Positions 49,916 to 59,585 of a DNA stretch of 64,000 bases are shown one piece after another; positions within the stretch are counted from its first letter, which is position 1; every line of letters begins with the position of its first letter. A program made the translations under genes and the position numbers. Below the pieces are notes generated by a model, which saw only the letters and a program-made list of their open reading frames with translations, made no database searches and was not told where the DNA came from. The stretch covers positions 372,001 through 436,000 of the forward strand of contig NZ_CP043761.1 in the NCBI RefSeq assembly GCF_008386395.1, given 5' to 3'. The stretch comes from Paenibacillus sp. 37. GTDB lineage: Bacteria > Bacillota > Bacilli > Paenibacillales > Paenibacillaceae.

Positions 49916-49955
49916 AAAAGCCCCTTTGCCAATATGATGGCAAAGGGGCTTTTGT
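49916..49955. terminator. Bidirectional terminator between the GIY-YIG and MCP genes
   Basis: A perfect 15-bp stem (49916-49930 with 49939-49953) has A and T tails and lies between convergent genes. Confidence 0.9.
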
Positions 49956-50006
49956 ATCATAGACTACTTGTTAAATAAGTTGAACCAGTCTTTTACACGA
50001 TAACGA

Positions 50007-52007
50007 TTACAGCTTGAATTGTTCCACCAGCTTCTGCAGCTTGTGGGCCAGATGGGCAAGGGAATCAGCAGAGGATGATATCTCCTGCATGGAAGCCACT
50101 TGCTCCTCCGTAGCAGCGGAGATGTTCTCCGTTCCATCGGCATTGGTTTCAGATATGGCGTGGATCTGATCAATGGATTGCACCACTTCGGCTGTACTTG
50201 CAGACATCTGTTGTGAGGCGGCTGCAATGTTCTCAAGCTGATGATTGACGACCCCAACAGCCTCACTAATCTGGGCAAAAGCTTCATCTGCAAACTGAAC
50301 GGCACGAATGCCGTTGCTTACATCCTGTTGCCCGATCTGTACATTGTGATTGGCCAATGAAATCTCCTGTTGAATCGCTCCGACCATCTCTACAATCTTC
50401 TGGCCTGAAAGGCTGGATTGTTCTGCCAGCTTGCGGACTTCGCTGGCAACAACGGAGAAGCCACGTCCATGCTCACCTGCACGTGCTGCTTCAATAGAAG
50501 CATTGAGAGCAAGCAAATTGGTTTGTGCAGCGATATCTGTAATGACAGATACCATCTCACCAATGGATGTGGAATGCTGTCCAAGTCGTCCAGCAGTATC
50601 TGCCATACCTTGCACAAAGCGACTCACGGAACTCATCTCGGATACGGCCGTCTGCATGGTTGCATTCCCTTTATCCGCGAGCTCACTTGCTTGCATGGCA
50701 GCTTCGGATACTTGCTGTGTGCTGTTCGTTACCTGTCCTACACCTCCAGCAAGCTCATTCATCTGTAGTGCCGTATGTTTCAGGCTGCTGGTTTGTTTCT
50801 CAAGTCCAGCTGCGGATTCTTCCGTGATCAGGGCGACTTGCTCAGTTGCTTTGGTTGTCTCCGATGAGTTGACTGCCAATTGTGTGGATGAGGCGGTTAA
50901 CTCGTCAGCCGTGTGTCGCACGTCCTGAATAACGGTTCGCAGGGATTCGCTCATCTTATTGAAGCTGGTGCTCAGCTTGCCGAATTCATCCTGTCCTAAT
51001 ACAGCAACCTCGATGGTCAGATTACCATTACTAATTTCGTCAGATGCCTTCACCAAGCGGTTCAGTGGTTTGGTGATGGATTGCACGATCCAGAAAATAA
51101 TGACGGAGCTTACCGCAATTGCAATCGCTACAACAATAAGTGTGGTGTATAGAATCGGACGGACAGAAGCCGTCACTTCCCCACTGTCGATGACACCAAC
51201 CACGGTCCAGCCCGTCGTTTCATTGGTGGAGAAAAAGGCGTGTTCCTGATTTCCATTTAGTGTATAGGTCAGACTTCCGTTTTTCTGTGCAAAAATGTCT
51301 TTATAGGGTGCCATGGTTCCTTCGGTCCCCGGTTTTTCGGTAGGATGTACAATGATTTTATTGGCATTATCAATAATATAGATATAACCCTTCTCGCCAA
51401 TCTTCGTGGAGTTAACCGTCTTCGAGAGGGCTTCAAGCGACAGGCTGACAGAGACGACACCATGGCCATCCGCTGAGGTCTGAGCTACCGAAGCAACAAC
51501 ATTGCCGGTATTGCTTGATAAGTAGGGGGTGATTACGGTAGGGACATCTTTGTTCTCCGTAGCAGCCTGATACCACGGGCGTTCGCGCGGGTCATATCCT
51601 TCTTTGTTCACCGCAGTTACAGGGGAGTTAATATACACGCCCTGATCGGTACCGATGGAGGCAAGTTCCACGTCATCATGCGTTTCCTTATAAGCGTCGA
51701 GCAAGGTTCGGATGGTATCTGTTTCGTCACCCTGATTGGGTCCGACATTACCTGCGTCCAGCTGACTTGCCAGGAAATCAACATTTTTGCGTGTTGCACC
51801 AATGATCTGGTCAATGGTCTGGTTGAGCACAGTAACACTGCTGATCGCGTTCTCATACATTTTCTCTTCAACCTTGGCATCGGCTGTTTGGAAAGAGATA
51901 ATGCCGAGACTAATGGTTGGAATGAGCAATACAATGGCAAATGACAAAATCAGTTTCTCTCTCATCTGCATTGTTCTTTTGACCCCTTGTTTACGATTTT
52001 TTTTCAT
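50007..52007 (-). CDS. Membrane methyl-accepting chemotaxis protein
   Basis: A 666-residue chemoreceptor with the same plan as the one at 46488-48461: first helix (residues 14-36), dCache sensor ([31 protein letters not shown]), second helix, HAMP ([24 protein letters not shown]) and a signalling domain with [27 protein letters not shown] at the tip. Both end in a hydrophobic FKL tripeptide. GGGGG is 7 bases before ATG 52007. The two proteins are probably paralogues that diverged in the sensor, where amino acids or organic acids usually bind. Confidence 0.93.
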   Translation of the reverse strand: MKKNRKQGVKRTMQMREKLILSFAIVLLIPTISLGIISFQTADAKVEEKMYENAISSVTVLNQTIDQIIGATRKNVDFLASQLDAGNVGPNQGDETDTIRTLLDAYKETHDDVELASIGTDQGVYINSPVTAVNKEGYDPRERPWYQAATENKDVPTVITPYLSSNTGNVVASVAQTSADGHGVVSVSLSLEALSKTVNSTKIGEKGYIYIIDNANKIIVHPTEKPGTEGTMAPYKDIFAQKNGSLTYTLNGNQEHAFFSTNETTGWTVVGVIDSGEVTASVRPILYTTLIVVAIAIAVSSVIIFWIVQSITKPLNRLVKASDEISNGNLTIEVAVLGQDEFGKLSTSFNKMSESLRTVIQDVRHTADELTASSTQLAVNSSETTKATEQVALITEESAAGLEKQTSSLKHTALQMNELAGGVGQVTNSTQQVSEAAMQASELADKGNATMQTAVSEMSSVSRFVQGMADTAGRLGQHSTSIGEMVSVITDIAAQTNLLALNASIEAARAGEHGRGFSVVASEVRKLAEQSSLSGQKIVEMVGAIQQEISLANHNVQIGQQDVSNGIRAVQFADEAFAQISEAVGVVNHQLENIAAASQQMSASTAEVVQSIDQIHAISETNADGTENISAATEEQVASMQEISSSADSLAHLAHKLQKLVEQFKL

Positions 52008-52453
52008 ACACATTCCCCCTCTGTGTAACCCATCCCATATCTAGTGGACAAGCTCATCTGGTAAAAGATATTTCATTCCAACCTTTCCAGAAGTTTCTGG
52101 TGCTATCGTATGACAAATTTCGCGTTTATTCAACATAATTTATGAGTTTCGCGAAAATATTTTTTGATTTTATAGGTATTTAGGATTACATCTGTTCTAT
52201 AAAAAGGAATCTGTCTCTCCCTTAGTGCACATCTTGTGGTATATTTCTGAATTAATGTGAAATGAAATTTTGCAAATTGCGAAATCCACAAGGCATGTAC
52301 CTGATCATGTTGAATACACAAAGAAGTTGTTTTCATGAAGAATGGACCTGAATGGATCTACATCCATATATATCGGTTGATGGAGACAAAAATTGGAGAG
52401 GGGTTGTACCGCAGTTGGACCAAAGTACACTACAGATATCTGGACAGGAGAAC
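52008..52453. other. Intergenic region between the MCP gene and azlC
   Basis: 446 bp upstream of two divergent genes. I see TTTCGCG twice (52118-52124 and 52147-52153) in AT-rich sequence, but no convincing promoter pair, RNA gene or riboswitch. Confidence 0.4.
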
Positions 52454-53158
52454 ATGGAAGAGGTCCGGGATCAAGCTACATTCATGCAGGGGGTCAAAGA
52501 TTGTATCCCAACCCTGCTTGGTTATTTGAGTATTGGCTTTGCGGCGGGTGTCATTGAAATGACCGCAGGTCTGAGTCTGGCGGAAACAGCTCTGCTCAGC
52601 TTGATTTTATATGCAGGATCGGCTCAGTTCATTGCAGCAGGCATGCTCGCATCGAATGGGTCAGCAGTAGCTATCATGTTCACCATATTTTTTGTGAATC
52701 TTCGTCATTTGCTGCTCAGCGCAGCTGTATCACCGTATTTTCGGCATCTGACCCCGCTTAAAAATATGTGGATCGGTTCATTGCTTACGGATGAGTCTTT
52801 CGGTGTGGCGATGACACGTGCGATTGGCAGGGAAAGGCTCAGTGAACGCTGGATGCACGGTCTGAATATTACCGCATATCTGAACTGGTTCGTGGCTAAT
52901 ATGGCGGGAGCGTACTTTGGACGCTGGATCACCAATCCGGAACGACTGGGCCTGGATTATGCCCTGCCAGCGATGTTTATCGGACTGGTTGTACTCCAGT
53001 TGGTGCATCGTAAAAACAAAAAAATACACATTAATGTGGCGATCATCGCTGTGGTCTGTGTAATCTTCGCCAGCATGGCTTCACTAGGCAGCATGAGTGT
53101 CATTGTGGCTGCGGTCATTGCGGCAACGATGGGAGTGTTCATGGAACGATGGAAGTAA
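52454..53158 (+). CDS. azlC: Branched-chain amino acid exporter large subunit AzlC
   Basis: A 234-residue membrane protein of the AzlC family, the large half of a branched-chain amino acid exporter. Hallmarks: LLGYLSIGFAAGVIEMTAGLS, SLILYAGSAQFIAAGML, FFVNLRHLLLSAAVSPYFR split over the conserved NLRH motif, and LTDESFGVAMTR. I start at 52454, preceded by ACAGGAG at a rather short spacing; the frame is open from 52352 without a better site. It overlaps azlD by 10 bases. Confidence 0.9.
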   Translation: MEEVRDQATFMQGVKDCIPTLLGYLSIGFAAGVIEMTAGLSLAETALLSLILYAGSAQFIAAGMLASNGSAVAIMFTIFFVNLRHLLLSAAVSPYFRHLTPLKNMWIGSLLTDESFGVAMTRAIGRERLSERWMHGLNITAYLNWFVANMAGAYFGRWITNPERLGLDYALPAMFIGLVVLQLVHRKNKKIHINVAIIAVVCVIFASMASLGSMSVIVAAVIAATMGVFMERWK

Positions 53159-53478
53159 GATGGGATGTATTCTGGATTATTATGGGGTCAGCGCTGTTAA
53201 CATTTATTCCGCGTGTACTGCCACTGATGCTGTTCAGCAAGATACAGATTCCGGTGTGGTTGTTACGCTGGCTGGAGTATGTACCTGTAGCGGTCATGGC
53301 AGCACTGATTGGTCAGGAACTGTTCATGTCGGACAACCAGTTAGTGCCGATTACGCAAAATGCAGCTCTGTGGGCATCTCTGCCTACGATTGCAGTAGCG
53401 ATTTGGACACGCAGTCTGCTGGGAACCGTATTGGTTGGTATTGTGGCTATGATGATACTGCGATATTGGATCGGATAA
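53149..53478 (+). CDS. azlD: Branched-chain amino acid exporter small subunit AzlD
   Basis: A 109-residue membrane protein with three to four helices and the AzlD motifs FIPRVLPLMLF and YVPVAVMAAL. It overlaps azlC and should form a two-subunit exporter with it. Translation is coupled to azlC. Confidence 0.9.
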   Translation: MEVRWDVFWIIMGSALLTFIPRVLPLMLFSKIQIPVWLLRWLEYVPVAVMAALIGQELFMSDNQLVPITQNAALWASLPTIAVAIWTRSLLGTVLVGIVAMMILRYWIG

Positions 53479-53579
53479 TTGCCAGGTTGTATTGTAAAAT
53501 CCGGTAATTCCTTCGCCTGATCGGTTAATACTGTTCTATAGAGGACAGATAGCCTATCTGAGCGAAGGGAGCTGGATTC

Positions 53580-54386
53580 ATGAGTGAACTGAAGCGTAAG
53601 CTGTTAATTACGGGAGCTGCAGGAGTCATTGGTCGCAGTCTGCTGGAGGGGCTGAGAGCCAAGGGTACGTATGACATCGTTGCGGCTGATCTGCGTGAAG
53701 ACGAGGAAGCTGGCATTGTAGCCATGGATGTGACAGATGGGGAACGCCTGAAGGAACTGATGCAGGGGGTTCACACCGTTCTGCACATTGCATGGGCCAA
53801 GGATGAGGAAGATTTTCTGGGCAAAGTTCTGCCGATCAACGTAACCGGAGCCTACCATGTGTATGAAGCAGCTCGGTTGAATGGTGTTCGGCGGGTGATC
53901 TTCGCAAGTTCCAACCATGCAACAGGCTTCTATCCTACTGGTGAAGATATTGAAGTGGATGACCCGTACCGACCGGACAGCTTCTATGGACTTAGCAAAT
54001 GTTATATTGAACTGCTGGGACGTTATTACGTTGACAAATATGACCTGTCCTCATTTAACATTCGGATTGGAAACTTCTCAGGTGATACATACCCGCACTC
54101 GGAGCGCTCGGCTCATATTTGGATATCACCAAGGGACATGGTCCAGCTTGCTGAGTGCTGTATTAAAGCCGATCCAGATATGAAGTATCTGAATCTGTAC
54201 GGGACTTCTGCGAATACAGATAATTACTATGATATTAGCTATCTGGCGCAGAAGATTGGATACCGCCCACAGGATGATGCAGCCGAGTTGTGGGAAGAGG
54301 CAAAGCTTAGAGGCGTACCCGACAAACAGGATGAGACAGCCTATCAGGGCGGAGGCCATGTGGAGAAAGAACCAAAAGATTCATAA
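53580..54386 (+). CDS. Uronate dehydrogenase-like NAD-dependent oxidoreductase
   Basis: A 268-residue short-chain/epimerase-type Rossmann protein. The cofactor motif TGAAGVIG is at residues 11-18 and the catalytic Tyr136-x3-Lys140 in YGLSK. The stretch HVYEAARLNGVRRVIFASSN and the C-terminal AYQGG closely resemble bacterial uronate dehydrogenase, which oxidises galacturonate or glucuronate to the aldarolactone. The downstream lyase and unsaturated-uronate hydrolase genes agree. AAGGGAG precedes ATG 53580. Confidence 0.82.
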   Translation: MSELKRKLLITGAAGVIGRSLLEGLRAKGTYDIVAADLREDEEAGIVAMDVTDGERLKELMQGVHTVLHIAWAKDEEDFLGKVLPINVTGAYHVYEAARLNGVRRVIFASSNHATGFYPTGEDIEVDDPYRPDSFYGLSKCYIELLGRYYVDKYDLSSFNIRIGNFSGDTYPHSERSAHIWISPRDMVQLAECCIKADPDMKYLNLYGTSANTDNYYDISYLAQKIGYRPQDDAAELWEEAKLRGVPDKQDETAYQGGGHVEKEPKDS

Positions 54387-54439
54387 GATGGCGACACTCG
54401 GTGATGAAAACGCTATTTTCTATTGTGACCGAAAGGGAT

Positions 54440-54474
54440 AAAATGGAGACTGAGGTGTTCAGTGTTTCCATTTT
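54440..54474 (+). terminator. Hairpin between the uronate dehydrogenase and esterase genes
   Basis: AAAATGGA (54440-54447) pairs with TCCATTTT (54467-54474), with ACTGA/TCAGT inside. Only four T residues follow, so it may be a weak terminator or attenuator. Confidence 0.5.
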
Positions 54475-54501
54475 GCACAAGAGGAAGGAACGATTTCAAT
54501 C

Positions 54502-55158
54502 ATGAGTACAAGTCCATCCGTTATATTGTTTCAGGGAGACTCAATTACAGATGGGGGAAGATCACGCAATGACGATCCGAATCATTTTCTCGGACACGGA
54601 TATGCGTATCTAATCTCTAGCAAACTGGGTATGGAACTGGCGGGCAAGCATAAGACCTTCTATAACAGAGGTATCAGCGGGGATCGGGCATCCGATCTGT
54701 ACGCACGCTGGAATGAGGATACCATTAGTCTAAAACCGGACCTGATCAGCATCCTGATTGGGGTTAATGATGCCTGGCGCACGATGAATGGTGAACCTAG
54801 CGGGGTAACGGATCGTTTCGGACGGGCGTATCGCCATTTGCTCGAAGAAACTCGGGAAGTGATGCCGGACACGGGGCTGATTTTGATGGAACCGTTTATT
54901 CTGAGAACCGGAGCAACCGCGGAGAAATGGGAAGCCTGGGAAGCGTATATCGGTCAATATCAGAAACTGGCTCAAGGTCTTGCTGAGGAATTTGGAGCTG
55001 TGTGGGTACCATTGCAGCAGACGTTTAATGACGCTCTGAAACAGGCGGATGCAGCCTACTGGTTATGGGATGGCGTACACCCAACCGCAGCAGGTCATGA
55101 GCTGATTGCACGCCAATGGTTGTGTGTTGTACAGAATTCTTCGCTTGCGATTGTGTAA
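54502..55158 (+). CDS. SGNH/GDSL hydrolase
   Basis: A 218-residue SGNH hydrolase. Block I GDSITDGG, the Gly in GISGD, the Asn in GVND and the final DGVHPTAAGH (Asp and His of the triad) are all present. There is no signal peptide. In this setting a carbohydrate deacetylase or esterase acting on imported oligosaccharides is most likely, but lipase-like roles cannot be excluded. GAGGAAGG precedes ATG 54502. Confidence 0.88.
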   Translation: MSTSPSVILFQGDSITDGGRSRNDDPNHFLGHGYAYLISSKLGMELAGKHKTFYNRGISGDRASDLYARWNEDTISLKPDLISILIGVNDAWRTMNGEPSGVTDRFGRAYRHLLEETREVMPDTGLILMEPFILRTGATAEKWEAWEAYIGQYQKLAQGLAEEFGAVWVPLQQTFNDALKQADAAYWLWDGVHPTAAGHELIARQWLCVVQNSSLAIV

Positions 55159-55293
55159 TAACAACAACGGACAGTTGCGATATGGACAGCAGCACTATAG
55201 GTGTTCAGGATTAGTTGAGGACATAAGATAGTTAAGAATATGAGATAGCCATAAAAAGCCTGTGGTGACAGGCAGAATGTAACGGAGGACCTG

Positions 55294-55314
55294 ACGAAGG
55301 TTCTTCGTTTTTTT
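55294..55314 (+). terminator. Terminator of the SGNH hydrolase gene
   Basis: ACGAAG (55294-55299) pairs with CTTCGT (55303-55308) around a 3-base loop, followed by TTTTTT. Confidence 0.7.
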
Positions 55315-55395
55315 GTGTTGGGAAGGAGAAGGACGTTACGTCGTGGAAAGGGTTCTAATGGATAATTCTTCAAAAGTGCTATTATATCCGGTAAA

Positions 55396-55417
55396 ATGAA
55401 ATCGATTACATTATAAT
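55396..55417 (+). promoter_or_regulatory. cre site and -10 element before the heparinase-like gene
   Basis: ATGAAATCGATTACA (55396-55410) fits the Bacillus cre consensus WTGNAANCGNWNNCW at every defined position and abuts a TATAAT (55412-55417). CcpA bound here would block the promoter, so catabolite repression of the lyase operon is likely. Confidence 0.7.
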
Positions 55418-55456
55418 GTGAGTATGACAATCCATTAACGAAGAGTGGTGAATCCA

Positions 55457-57448
55457 GTGGAAGATTCCATTCACGAAGTCGAAAATGAAAATATAATTCA
55501 ACGTGGAAACGAGAGCAGAACATTGAGTTCCTTAAGTGCCGACAGACTCTTGGAGAAGTTATCCCGGCCTGATTTGGCTTCGTTATACACAGACTTGAAG
55601 GCTTACGCTGAACGTGCCTTGAAAGAACCCATGCCTTCCTTGTCGTTCCGTCTATATCGACAGTTCAGTGATATGGGTGAGCGAAAAGCCTATGAAGAGG
55701 CTTATTTCAATCGAAGAGGCAGGCTGGCTGCTGTGGCGATGCTCGCATTAGACACAGCTAGACCGGATGCACTGCAGGCGCTGGAAGAAATGTTGTGGGA
55801 CGTGTGTGGTGAGTATACGTGGTGTTTGCCCGCGCATCTGGGTACGGGAGAGGTCAACCAGGTGAATGGGAACATCGATCTGTTCGCCGCAGAGACAGTA
55901 CATATGCTGGCCGAGATGGTGACCATTCACGCCGAGCGGCTGGATCGCCTTGTCATAGAGCGAATCAGGTCTGAGGCAGAGCGACGAATCTTCATCCCGC
56001 TATACCGGGAGCAACGGAAGTTCCACTGGCAGACAGCGGATCACAACTGGTCGGCGGTCTGTGGTGGGTGCTGTGGCATGGCCGCATTGTTGCTGCTCGA
56101 TGATGAGTCCACACTACAGGAATCGATCTCCCATACGGTCAGCTGTATGAACGCATTCTTGAGCGGATATGGCGAGGATGGCGGCTGTGCCGAAGGTATT
56201 GGATATTGGGTATATGGCTTCGGTTACTTCACCTATTATGCCGAATTGCTTCGCGAATATAGTGAGGGTGAACACAATCTACTAACGGGTTCCAAAATAA
56301 CAGCCATTGCAGCCTTCCCGCTGCGAGTTCATCTGTCAGGCGGAACATTCGTAAATTATTCGGACAGTGCCGAGCAGGAAGAGATCCCTTCCGGATTACT
56401 CTCCCTACTCGCGTCACGGGTTGGGTTGCAGGTGGATCTGCCGCTTCATATTCCACTCCTTACAGATGATCCCTGTCATCGCTGGGCTCATCTGTTGCGG
56501 AACGTGATGTGGAGCGATCCGGCAGTGTATGGTGGTGAAGGTGCCTCTGGACAGGTTGAACGTGGATTTATTTTTCAAAATCTGGGCTGGATGGTTGCGA
56601 AGGGTGTGCTTCATTCTCCGGGTAAACAACGTTCCAGCGGCGCGCCCCTTCATGTGGCTATTTCCGTTAAAGGCGGGCATAACGATGAACCTCACAACCA
56701 TAATGATCTGGGTCAGTTCATTATCCATTGCGGTGGTGAGAATATCCTGTGTGATCCGGGAGCAGGGTTGTATACCCAAGCGTATTTTGCGCGAGGCAGA
56801 GAGCGCCTGTTCCACATCTCGTCATCCGGTCATAACGTTCCGCTCATTGAAGGCCAGGAGCAAAGCTCGGGCCGGCAAGCGCAAGCCCATGTGTTAGAGG
56901 CAAAACTGGCAGCGGATGGCGGTGAGCTGAATACAACATTGGATCTGACATCCGCATACCCTGGAGCTGCTTCACTGGCTCGTTATACACGTCAATTCCA
57001 TTGGGCATTGAATCCTGACGGCAGTAGAGATGGAGCGGAATTGCGTCTGATTGACCGTTTTCAATGGAAGAGCAGGAGGGAGTCTTCGGCAGAACGATTC
57101 TCTTCGGTGGATGATTCAGATGCAGGATGTTCGAGCGTAGTGGAGCGATGGATAAGTAGATTACAGCCTGAGGTGGTGAAGAGCGGTAATCTTCGCTGGC
57201 AAGGAGTACATGGAACGGTCCATATGGCGTATGATGCGAACCAGTGGCAAGTCCATACGGAGGCAATAGACACAGTTGATCATGGCAATGTTCCCGTCAC
57301 ATTCTATCGGACGTCACTATCATGGACAGGTGTGATTGATGAGACGGATGTTCGGACAGAACGCCCTAATCCACTTGAAACGGTATGTGAGGTACGCTTC
57401 ATCATTGAACCGAAAATGGAAGAAACCGAGGTGAGCATGCGTGAATAA
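55457..57448 (+). CDS. Heparinase II/III-like polysaccharide lyase
   Basis: A 663-residue protein of the heparinase II/III family: an N-terminal (alpha/alpha) toroid (residues to about 370: FHWQTADHNWSAVCGGCCGMAAL, GYGEDGGCAEGIGYW split over the substrate cleft) and a C-terminal beta-sandwich with the family's GGHNDEPHNHNDLGQF histidine block. Such enzymes cleave uronic-acid glycans by beta-elimination. No signal peptide is seen, so it acts on imported oligosaccharides. GTG starts at 55445, 55448 and 55457 are all in frame; I chose 55457 because AGTGGTGA lies just before it. It overlaps the next gene by 8 bases. Confidence 0.85.
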   Translation: MEDSIHEVENENIIQRGNESRTLSSLSADRLLEKLSRPDLASLYTDLKAYAERALKEPMPSLSFRLYRQFSDMGERKAYEEAYFNRRGRLAAVAMLALDTARPDALQALEEMLWDVCGEYTWCLPAHLGTGEVNQVNGNIDLFAAETVHMLAEMVTIHAERLDRLVIERIRSEAERRIFIPLYREQRKFHWQTADHNWSAVCGGCCGMAALLLLDDESTLQESISHTVSCMNAFLSGYGEDGGCAEGIGYWVYGFGYFTYYAELLREYSEGEHNLLTGSKITAIAAFPLRVHLSGGTFVNYSDSAEQEEIPSGLLSLLASRVGLQVDLPLHIPLLTDDPCHRWAHLLRNVMWSDPAVYGGEGASGQVERGFIFQNLGWMVAKGVLHSPGKQRSSGAPLHVAISVKGGHNDEPHNHNDLGQFIIHCGGENILCDPGAGLYTQAYFARGRERLFHISSSGHNVPLIEGQEQSSGRQAQAHVLEAKLAADGGELNTTLDLTSAYPGAASLARYTRQFHWALNPDGSRDGAELRLIDRFQWKSRRESSAERFSSVDDSDAGCSSVVERWISRLQPEVVKSGNLRWQGVHGTVHMAYDANQWQVHTEAIDTVDHGNVPVTFYRTSLSWTGVIDETDVRTERPNPLETVCEVRFIIEPKMEETEVSMRE

Positions 57449-59405
57449 ATATACATCTGCGTCCACGTATCCATGGAAAGACGAACTCGTACATTACCAT
57501 ACATTGGCAGAACAAGCGGGCCCCGCTCCGACAGACGGCTGGAATCGGGAGCGCAAGTTGGCACTTGTTGAAAGTGTTGTTCGCGCTTACACAACATATC
57601 AGGACAGCCAGGGTGCAATTATCGACCCGTTCTCGGGTGTGGAGAGGTATTATTCTACACCGGCCTATGCGATGGCTGCAGCAGTTCTGGTTGACGCGGG
57701 ACGTACAGATCTGCTGGATTCCGCAGCGGTAGCCCTGTCACAGAGCATTGATGCCGTGGTCAAAGGTAGCGCACCTGACAATCACCCTGATTTTTTTCCG
57801 GTGCTCATGATGAGAGCTTATATGTTGTTGAAGTCACATCTGCCTGAACAAGCACAGATCTGGGCTGAGGCACTCAAGACGATCAGTCCTGAACAAGACT
57901 ATGTATTTACGATGAGCAAGATGAACAATCCCAATCGCATGATTAACTGGAATGCCATTATGATCTCTGGTGAATATCTGCGGTGGCATGAACAGCTGGC
58001 AAATGAGGGTACAGCGTGGATGGATCGTTATTTGGAAGCCTATCATCTGCCCCGGTTTACAGCCCTTGGGTTGTATCAGGATGGACCGCTGGACCGCCCG
58101 AATTGTCCATTTTCCTATGATATTGCCACCCGTTATCACCTTGGGGTGATGCTTGAGGCGGGTTACGAGGGAGCCACTGCCGATAGGTTACGTGAGCAGC
58201 TGCGCCATGGTGCCTTCAGCTCGTTACTGACGCTCTCGCCGCTAGGTGAGATTCCACCGCGTGGTCGCAGCTCCCAGCATCAGTGGAATGAAGCGGCGGC
58301 GGCTTATGTATGTTCTACACATGCAACGCAGGCTCTGGAGGCGGGTGATCCGGTGATGGCGGGTGCTTTTGCACGTGCAGCCAATCGGTGTTTTGCTGCT
58401 GTTGAGCGCTGGAAAATGGATGATGGACGCTTGAAAATTGTGCGCAATGAATACGCGCCAGAAGATCGGCACGGGTACGAGATCTATACCAACCACACCT
58501 GTTACAACCTGTGGACGGCAGCAGCGCTGGCTCACGCTTGTCTCAGTGATCCGGGAGACGATGTGAGCGAAGTGTACCTTCCTTCCGAGTTAGGCAGCAG
58601 GGTTTTGCAGACCGATGGGTGGTTTGAAACTGTCATTGCTTCCATACCTGGTCAGCAACTGGTATTACACACGGCGATGAATGATCCGTATACGATCCCT
58701 GGTTTGGTACGGATTCAGCAGACGGGGTTACCTGGTCTGATTGGTCCGTCCGCTGCCAGCCATGTGCAGGCAGGATTCACGGAATTTGCCGAAGGGGTGG
58801 TCCGCCCGCTCAGCTATTGTCCTGCATGGAAGACACCAGATGGGATATGGCACAGTCTTGCAGAGGGGATTCCATCCGGTGGTGCATATGATCGTGACGT
58901 TGGATTGGACCCTGCACAGGGAGGAGGTTCCATTGTGTACGAGAAGGTGGGCCAGGATACGCCGAATCAAGTAGAGGGACATCTGGCGGAAAGAGCGGCG
59001 GAAGAGGGAGTAAACACCTCCGAGAATTCTTTTGCTGTGACATGGGTTGGTCCCTTGCCCGGCGTGGAAACATTGCGCACTCATTATGTGCAGCAGGCAG
59101 ACTTGCTGACCATAACGTATGAATTCGAAGGTGAGATCGCAGCGGCAGGTGCACTCATTCCGTTGATGTTCCATGATGGTCGTGAACAGGCGGTGATTAC
59201 CCATACGGACCAAAGTGTGCGCACTACGTATCGGGGGGCATATGTAGAATCTACAGCGCTGGATCAGGAAGCCATTATTCATCTGGAGGATCAGGCCGTG
59301 GCTTCCCGTAATGGGTTGCTGAAAGAAGCGCGGATTGAAGTGAATGGAGCGCGTAGTCTGTCCTTTACGATCCGATTGGGTGAGGTTACACAGGAAGGCG
59401 TTTAG
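57441..59405 (+). CDS. Protein of unknown function, predicted helical toroid
   Basis: A 654-residue cytoplasmic protein I do not recognise with certainty. The first 370 residues look like an (alpha/alpha) barrel (repeated paired helices; NPNRMINWNAIMISGEYLRW, GPLDRPNCPFSYDIATRYHLG, RSSQHQWNEAAAAYV, NHTCYNLWTAAALAHA), followed by a beta-rich part (residues 390-650). The arrangement resembles polysaccharide lyases or DUF2264-like proteins. GAGGTGAG precedes GTG 57441, which overlaps the lyase stop. Its place between a lyase and a GH88 suggests it handles the same glycan. Confidence 0.75.
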   Translation: MNKYTSASTYPWKDELVHYHTLAEQAGPAPTDGWNRERKLALVESVVRAYTTYQDSQGAIIDPFSGVERYYSTPAYAMAAAVLVDAGRTDLLDSAAVALSQSIDAVVKGSAPDNHPDFFPVLMMRAYMLLKSHLPEQAQIWAEALKTISPEQDYVFTMSKMNNPNRMINWNAIMISGEYLRWHEQLANEGTAWMDRYLEAYHLPRFTALGLYQDGPLDRPNCPFSYDIATRYHLGVMLEAGYEGATADRLREQLRHGAFSSLLTLSPLGEIPPRGRSSQHQWNEAAAAYVCSTHATQALEAGDPVMAGAFARAANRCFAAVERWKMDDGRLKIVRNEYAPEDRHGYEIYTNHTCYNLWTAAALAHACLSDPGDDVSEVYLPSELGSRVLQTDGWFETVIASIPGQQLVLHTAMNDPYTIPGLVRIQQTGLPGLIGPSAASHVQAGFTEFAEGVVRPLSYCPAWKTPDGIWHSLAEGIPSGGAYDRDVGLDPAQGGGSIVYEKVGQDTPNQVEGHLAERAAEEGVNTSENSFAVTWVGPLPGVETLRTHYVQQADLLTITYEFEGEIAAAGALIPLMFHDGREQAVITHTDQSVRTTYRGAYVESTALDQEAIIHLEDQAVASRNGLLKEARIEVNGARSLSFTIRLGEVTQEGV

Positions 59406-59585
59406 GTCGAGGATCATTAGACCTCGAAACATCTCGATGATAGTTAAACGTGTTATACGTGGGATGATTGGTGTTATTTAACTGATCGATATTGCAGTGA
59501 CGGCAGAAGACATTATAGATAAGTTGAGGTCGAACTGGAGCATCACGCAAAGATGTCCGGTATTGAATCGGGGAGGGATATGTTT

